Assembly: GCA_038248985.1 (NCBI GenBank) | Contig: JBBRWV010000137.1 | Coordinates: forward strand, 1-8,993 | Direction: 5' to 3' | Source of the DNA: JBBRWV01 sp038248985 | GTDB lineage: Bacteria > Planctomycetota > Phycisphaerae > WQYP01 | DNA: 8,993 nt | Shown: piece by piece, positions 6,984 through 8,993 of the stretch | Numbering within the stretch: the stretch's first letter is position 1 | Layout: each line of letters opens with the position of its first letter | Translations under genes and position numbers: made by a program | The notes under the pieces: model-generated | Told to the model about the DNA's origin: nothing | Database searches by the model: none | What the model saw: the letters and a program-made list of their open reading frames with translations, nothing else

Positions 6984-7024
6984 AGGCTGCGCGAGTGCCC
7001 TTGCGAATGGATGACCTCCGATAC

Positions 7025-8689
7025 TTACTGGGTGAGTTCGCGCACAAGTTGCTCCAGTGCTTGAACATTAATTGGCTTGGTGAGATGCGCTGCAAAGCCT
7101 GCATCTTTGCAGGCTTGTATATCTTCATCCATGCCATATCCACTTAGCGCCAACCCCTTGATCCCATGGCGTGCCTTGATCTCGCGCATCAGTTTCATAC
7201 CGCTTGCATCCGGCAACCCGATATCGCTGATTAGCAACTGAAAGGATTTCTGGTCGGCCAACTCAAGGGCCTGTGCAACAGTGCCGGCACTGACTACCGT
7301 ACATCCCATGTCGGCGAGTAGTCGCGTCATGATGTTGCGGGTATCGGGATGATCCTCCACCAACAGAATTGTGCAACCCACTACGCTATTCTTGGGCAAA
7401 GCATTTTCAATCGGTGTCACGGAAGAATTTTCCTTAGTTGGAAGTTCGATCGTGAAAACAGCGCCCTTGCCAATTCCATCGCTGGCGACGTGTACGCGAC
7501 CGCCATGCAACTCCACCAAGGTTTTGCTGATGGCCAGACCCAAGCCAAGGCCGCCAAACTGCGGAGCTACCGCGCGGTCAAACGCGCCAAAAATTCGCGG
7601 GAGATTTTCCGGCGCGATACCGATGCCCGTGTCTTTCACTTCGATGCTGACACTCTGGCCATCGGCATTCGAGGTTTTAATGGTGACCCGTCCTGCATTG
7701 GGTGTGAACTTGACGGCGTTTTTTAGCAGGTTCCACATCACTTGTTGCAATCGCGCCTTGTCGGCCTCCACAAAATGTGCATCCGCTTCTAGCTGGAGAA
7801 TCACCTCGATTTTTTTGGCGGCAATTTCTTCGCGATTGATCTCTACAACATGCTTGATTTTTTCATGCACGTTGACGCAGGTGCGATGAAGGATAATTTT
7901 TCCGCGACTGATTTTTGTGACGTCGAGCAAATCATCGATAAGTCGTGCTTCCAGCTCCACGTTACGACGAATCATGGTGGCCAATTCACGCACTTGGGCA
8001 GGAAACGCGGGGTCCGATTCCATCATTTGTGCGGTGGCTAAAACAGGGGTCAGGGGAGTGCGTAATTCATGGGATAATACGGCCAGAAAGTTGTCTTTGG
8101 CGTGGTTGGCGCGTTCCAACTCACTGCGCGCGGCTTGTTCGCGCTGGAGAATTTCGTGGCGTTCTTCTTCGTCGCGCTTGCGGCGGGAAATATCGGCGCA
8201 AACGCCGATCAGGCGTTCGGGGTGGCCTTGGGGGTTGCAGAAAACTTTTCCGCAGGTTTCGACCCAGCGGATGGTTCCATCTTTTAGGAGCAGGCGATAT
8301 TCGATGTGGTGGTCGGTGCAGTTGGCGAGGGCTTGGGCGATGCGTTCGGAGACGCAGGGGCGGTCTTCGGGGTGGACGTCTGATAAAAAGGCTTCGAATG
8401 TGCCTTTAAACGTGCCTGGTTCAAGGCCGTGCATGGTTTCGAGGCCGGGGGACCAGTTTACGCGGCCGGTGGCGACGACCCATTCCCAAGTGCCCATGCG
8501 TCCGGCTTCGAGGGCGACGTGGAGGTGCTGTTCGCTGTCGCGGAGGGCGGCGAGGATATTTTCGCGCATAAGTGCTTTGTCTATCGATTGTTGCGACCAA
8601 TTCAAATTGTCGAGTAAGGCGTCTAAACGCGCGAGCATGCTGGGTGAGGGCAAGGCTTTCTCCTGGTCCGACTTGGTCTTATTTACCAT
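7025..8689 (-). CDS. hybrid sensor histidine kinase (PAS-HisKA-HATPase-REC), soluble
   Basis: This 554-aa signalling protein has no membrane segment or signal peptide and so senses in the cytosol. Domains in order: a short helical N-terminus; one PAS/PAC domain (about 50-170) containing GTWEW and IEYRLLLKDGTIRWVE; and a dimerisation/phosphoacceptor domain with SHELRTPLTP, where His207 is the autophosphorylation site. The ATPase domain follows with N-box NLLKNAVKFT (320-329), G1 DTGIGIAP (353-360) and G2 GGLGLGL (379-385). A C-terminal receiver domain (about 440-554) has Asp446, phospho-acceptor Asp489, Ser516 and Lys538. All key residues are present. Its ATG overlaps the stop of the upstream regulator gene by seven bases. 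It differs from the membrane-bound PrsK kinase known for XrtA loci, so any control of the downstream operon is inferred from position. The PAS ligand is unknown. Confidence 0.92.
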   Translation of the reverse strand: MVNKTKSDQEKALPSPSMLARLDALLDNLNWSQQSIDKALMRENILAALRDSEQHLHVALEAGRMGTWEWVVATGRVNWSPGLETMHGLEPGTFKGTFEAFLSDVHPEDRPCVSERIAQALANCTDHHIEYRLLLKDGTIRWVETCGKVFCNPQGHPERLIGVCADISRRKRDEEERHEILQREQAARSELERANHAKDNFLAVLSHELRTPLTPVLATAQMMESDPAFPAQVRELATMIRRNVELEARLIDDLLDVTKISRGKIILHRTCVNVHEKIKHVVEINREEIAAKKIEVILQLEADAHFVEADKARLQQVMWNLLKNAVKFTPNAGRVTIKTSNADGQSVSIEVKDTGIGIAPENLPRIFGAFDRAVAPQFGGLGLGLAISKTLVELHGGRVHVASDGIGKGAVFTIELPTKENSSVTPIENALPKNSVVGCTILLVEDHPDTRNIMTRLLADMGCTVVSAGTVAQALELADQKSFQLLISDIGLPDASGMKLMREIKARHGIKGLALSGYGMDEDIQACKDAGFAAHLTKPINVQALEQLVRELTQ

Positions 8690-8993
8690 GTATTGTGGGC
8701 TGCAGGAACCACGTAGGGTGAATTATTGGGGAGGGGTTGGGGGGGAGAAACATCGTCTATTGGTGTTTCTTCAAGGTTATTATGGGCGGGATGCTGGGGA
8801 CCGACCTTCCTTTGGAGGGTGCGAATGGAGATGCCGAGGGCGAGGGCGGAGCGGGTGCGGTTGTTGTGGTAACGGCGGAGGGTGACGGCGATGGCGGCGT
8901 TTTCGAGGTCTTCAAGGGTCATTTTTCCGATGAGTTGGGCGAAAAGTGGGTTGTCGGCGAGGGTTTCGGAGGGGGTGCGAAGGGTTTCGGAGG
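8683..8993 (-). CDS. transcriptional regulator C-terminus with Fis-type helix-turn-helix (partial, cut by window edge)
   Basis: Only the last ~102 codons are in the window. The frame runs open to the right edge, and the ATG at 8922 is internal, because the coding pattern continues upstream (LADNPLFAQLIGKM). The segment TLEDLENAAIAVTLRRYHNN, then RTRSALALGISIRTLQRKV, is a classic Fis-type DNA-binding domain. It is like the C-terminus of NtrC-family sigma54-dependent response regulators. The AAA+ and receiver domains, if present, lie outside the window. After the helix-turn-helix comes an unusual ~35-residue Pro/Asn-rich tail ending AAHNTW, whose stop overlaps the kinase start by seven bases. 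The overlap argues that regulator and kinase act in one pathway. An XrtA-type PrsR identity is possible but cannot be shown from this fragment. Confidence 0.75.
   Translation of the reverse strand, partial: SETLRTPSETLADNPLFAQLIGKMTLEDLENAAIAVTLRRYHNNRTRSALALGISIRTLQRKVGPQHPAHNNLEETPIDDVSPPQPLPNNSPYVVPAAHNTW
8728..8745 (+). other. G-rich tract with G-quadruplex potential
   Basis: The + strand reads GGGG, A, GGGG, TT, seven G, enough for four runs of three G. It lies in the 3' end of the regulator gene on the template strand, so the mRNA is C-rich and encodes the Pro-rich tail. It sits about 40 bases upstream of the kinase start. Confidence 0.4.
8961..8993. repeat. 12-bp direct repeat GGGTTTCGGAGG, two copies 21 bp apart
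   Basis: Exact copies lie at 8961-8972 and 8982-8993, in frame within the partial regulator gene. They encode a repeated SETL with seven-residue spacing just before the DNA-binding domain, in the linker region. It probably reflects a small internal duplication; whether more copies lie beyond the edge cannot be seen. Confidence 0.45.

Larger units (their letters stand above)
6870..7024 (-). promoter_or_regulatory. intergenic regulatory region before the amidotransferase operon
   Basis: This gap separates the kinase stop from the amidotransferase start. Reading the - strand, it contains a perfect palindrome ATTTGGCCAAAT (6972-6983). Closer to the gene are two near-identical copies of ATAGGAYAAAT (6939-6949 and 6916-6926), 23 bases apart. 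A possible promoter overlaps them: AGGACA (6942-6947), 16 bases, TAGGAT (6920-6925), which would give a leader of about 43 bases. CTATTTG (6937-6943) and CAAATAG (6979-6985) on the + strand form a second inverted pair. The ribosome-binding site AGGAG is at 6879-6883. No intrinsic terminator for the kinase gene is evident, so read-through is also possible. The assignment of control is inferred. Confidence 0.4.

Noticed and set aside
6985..7000. Possible sigma54 promoter on the - strand (GGGCAC, then GC after the correct 10-base spacing)
   Set aside because: The -24 GG and -12 GC spacing fits, and a Fis-HTH regulator is nearby, but the -12 element lacks the usual TT before GC, so the match is too weak to call as a feature.
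6507..7064. 185-aa open frame on the + strand spanning the intergenic gap
   Set aside because: Most of it is antisense to the amidotransferase N-terminus, which carries conserved catalytic motifs; no domain is seen in the part across the gap.
7917..8885. 322-aa open frame on the + strand
   Set aside because: It is antisense to the kinase and regulator genes, is Arg/Ser/Trp-rich as expected of a shadow frame, and ends in a low-complexity Gly/Cys/Arg stretch.

Overview
The window reads as a chromosomal segment of a Gram-negative bacterium with moderate GC content. It carries an accessory biosynthetic or surface-assembly gene set of the kind found next to exosortase A (XrtA)/PEP-CTERM and exopolysaccharide loci. 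The kinase style and the gene mix suggest a Verrucomicrobiota-like or other PVC bacterium. That is only an impression from protein style, because the window holds no rRNA, tRNA or other phylogenetic marker. No exosortase, PEP-CTERM protein, glycosyltransferase, mobile element or CRISPR array is present.

Layout. At the left, on the + strand, two alpha/beta-hydrolase genes (131-1135 and 1132-2052) overlap by a GTGA junction. They resemble the 'hydrolase 2' and 'hydrolase 1' pair of XrtA systems. The first has Gly where the nucleophilic Ser should be; the second has Cys there. Facing them on the - strand is a tight four-gene operon, transcribed from 6869 down to 2112. Its order is a class-II glutamine amidotransferase of the asparagine synthase family, an 86-aa acyl carrier protein, an AMP-forming acyl/amino-acid ligase, and an NAD synthase-like amidating enzyme. 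Junctions are an 8-nt overlap, a 17-nt gap and a 12-nt gap. Upstream, also on the - strand, is a soluble PAS-HisKA-HATPase-REC hybrid histidine kinase (8689-7025). Its start overlaps the end of a regulator with a Fis-type helix-turn-helix (from 8683, cut by the right window edge).

How they may work together (inference). The ligase would adenylate a carboxylic or amino acid and load it on Ser39 of the carrier protein. The amidotransferase and the NadE-like enzyme would add nitrogen to activated carboxylates. The two hydrolases would release, transfer or process the product. The kinase/regulator pair lies directly upstream on the same strand and is the obvious candidate controller. The 155-nt gap before the amidotransferase gene holds a possible promoter, a near-identical 11-bp direct repeat and a perfect 12-bp palindrome. 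The product is unknown. In characterised XrtA loci a PLP-dependent decarboxylase usually accompanies the ligase and amidotransferase; none is visible here, and an NadE paralogue sits in the operon instead.
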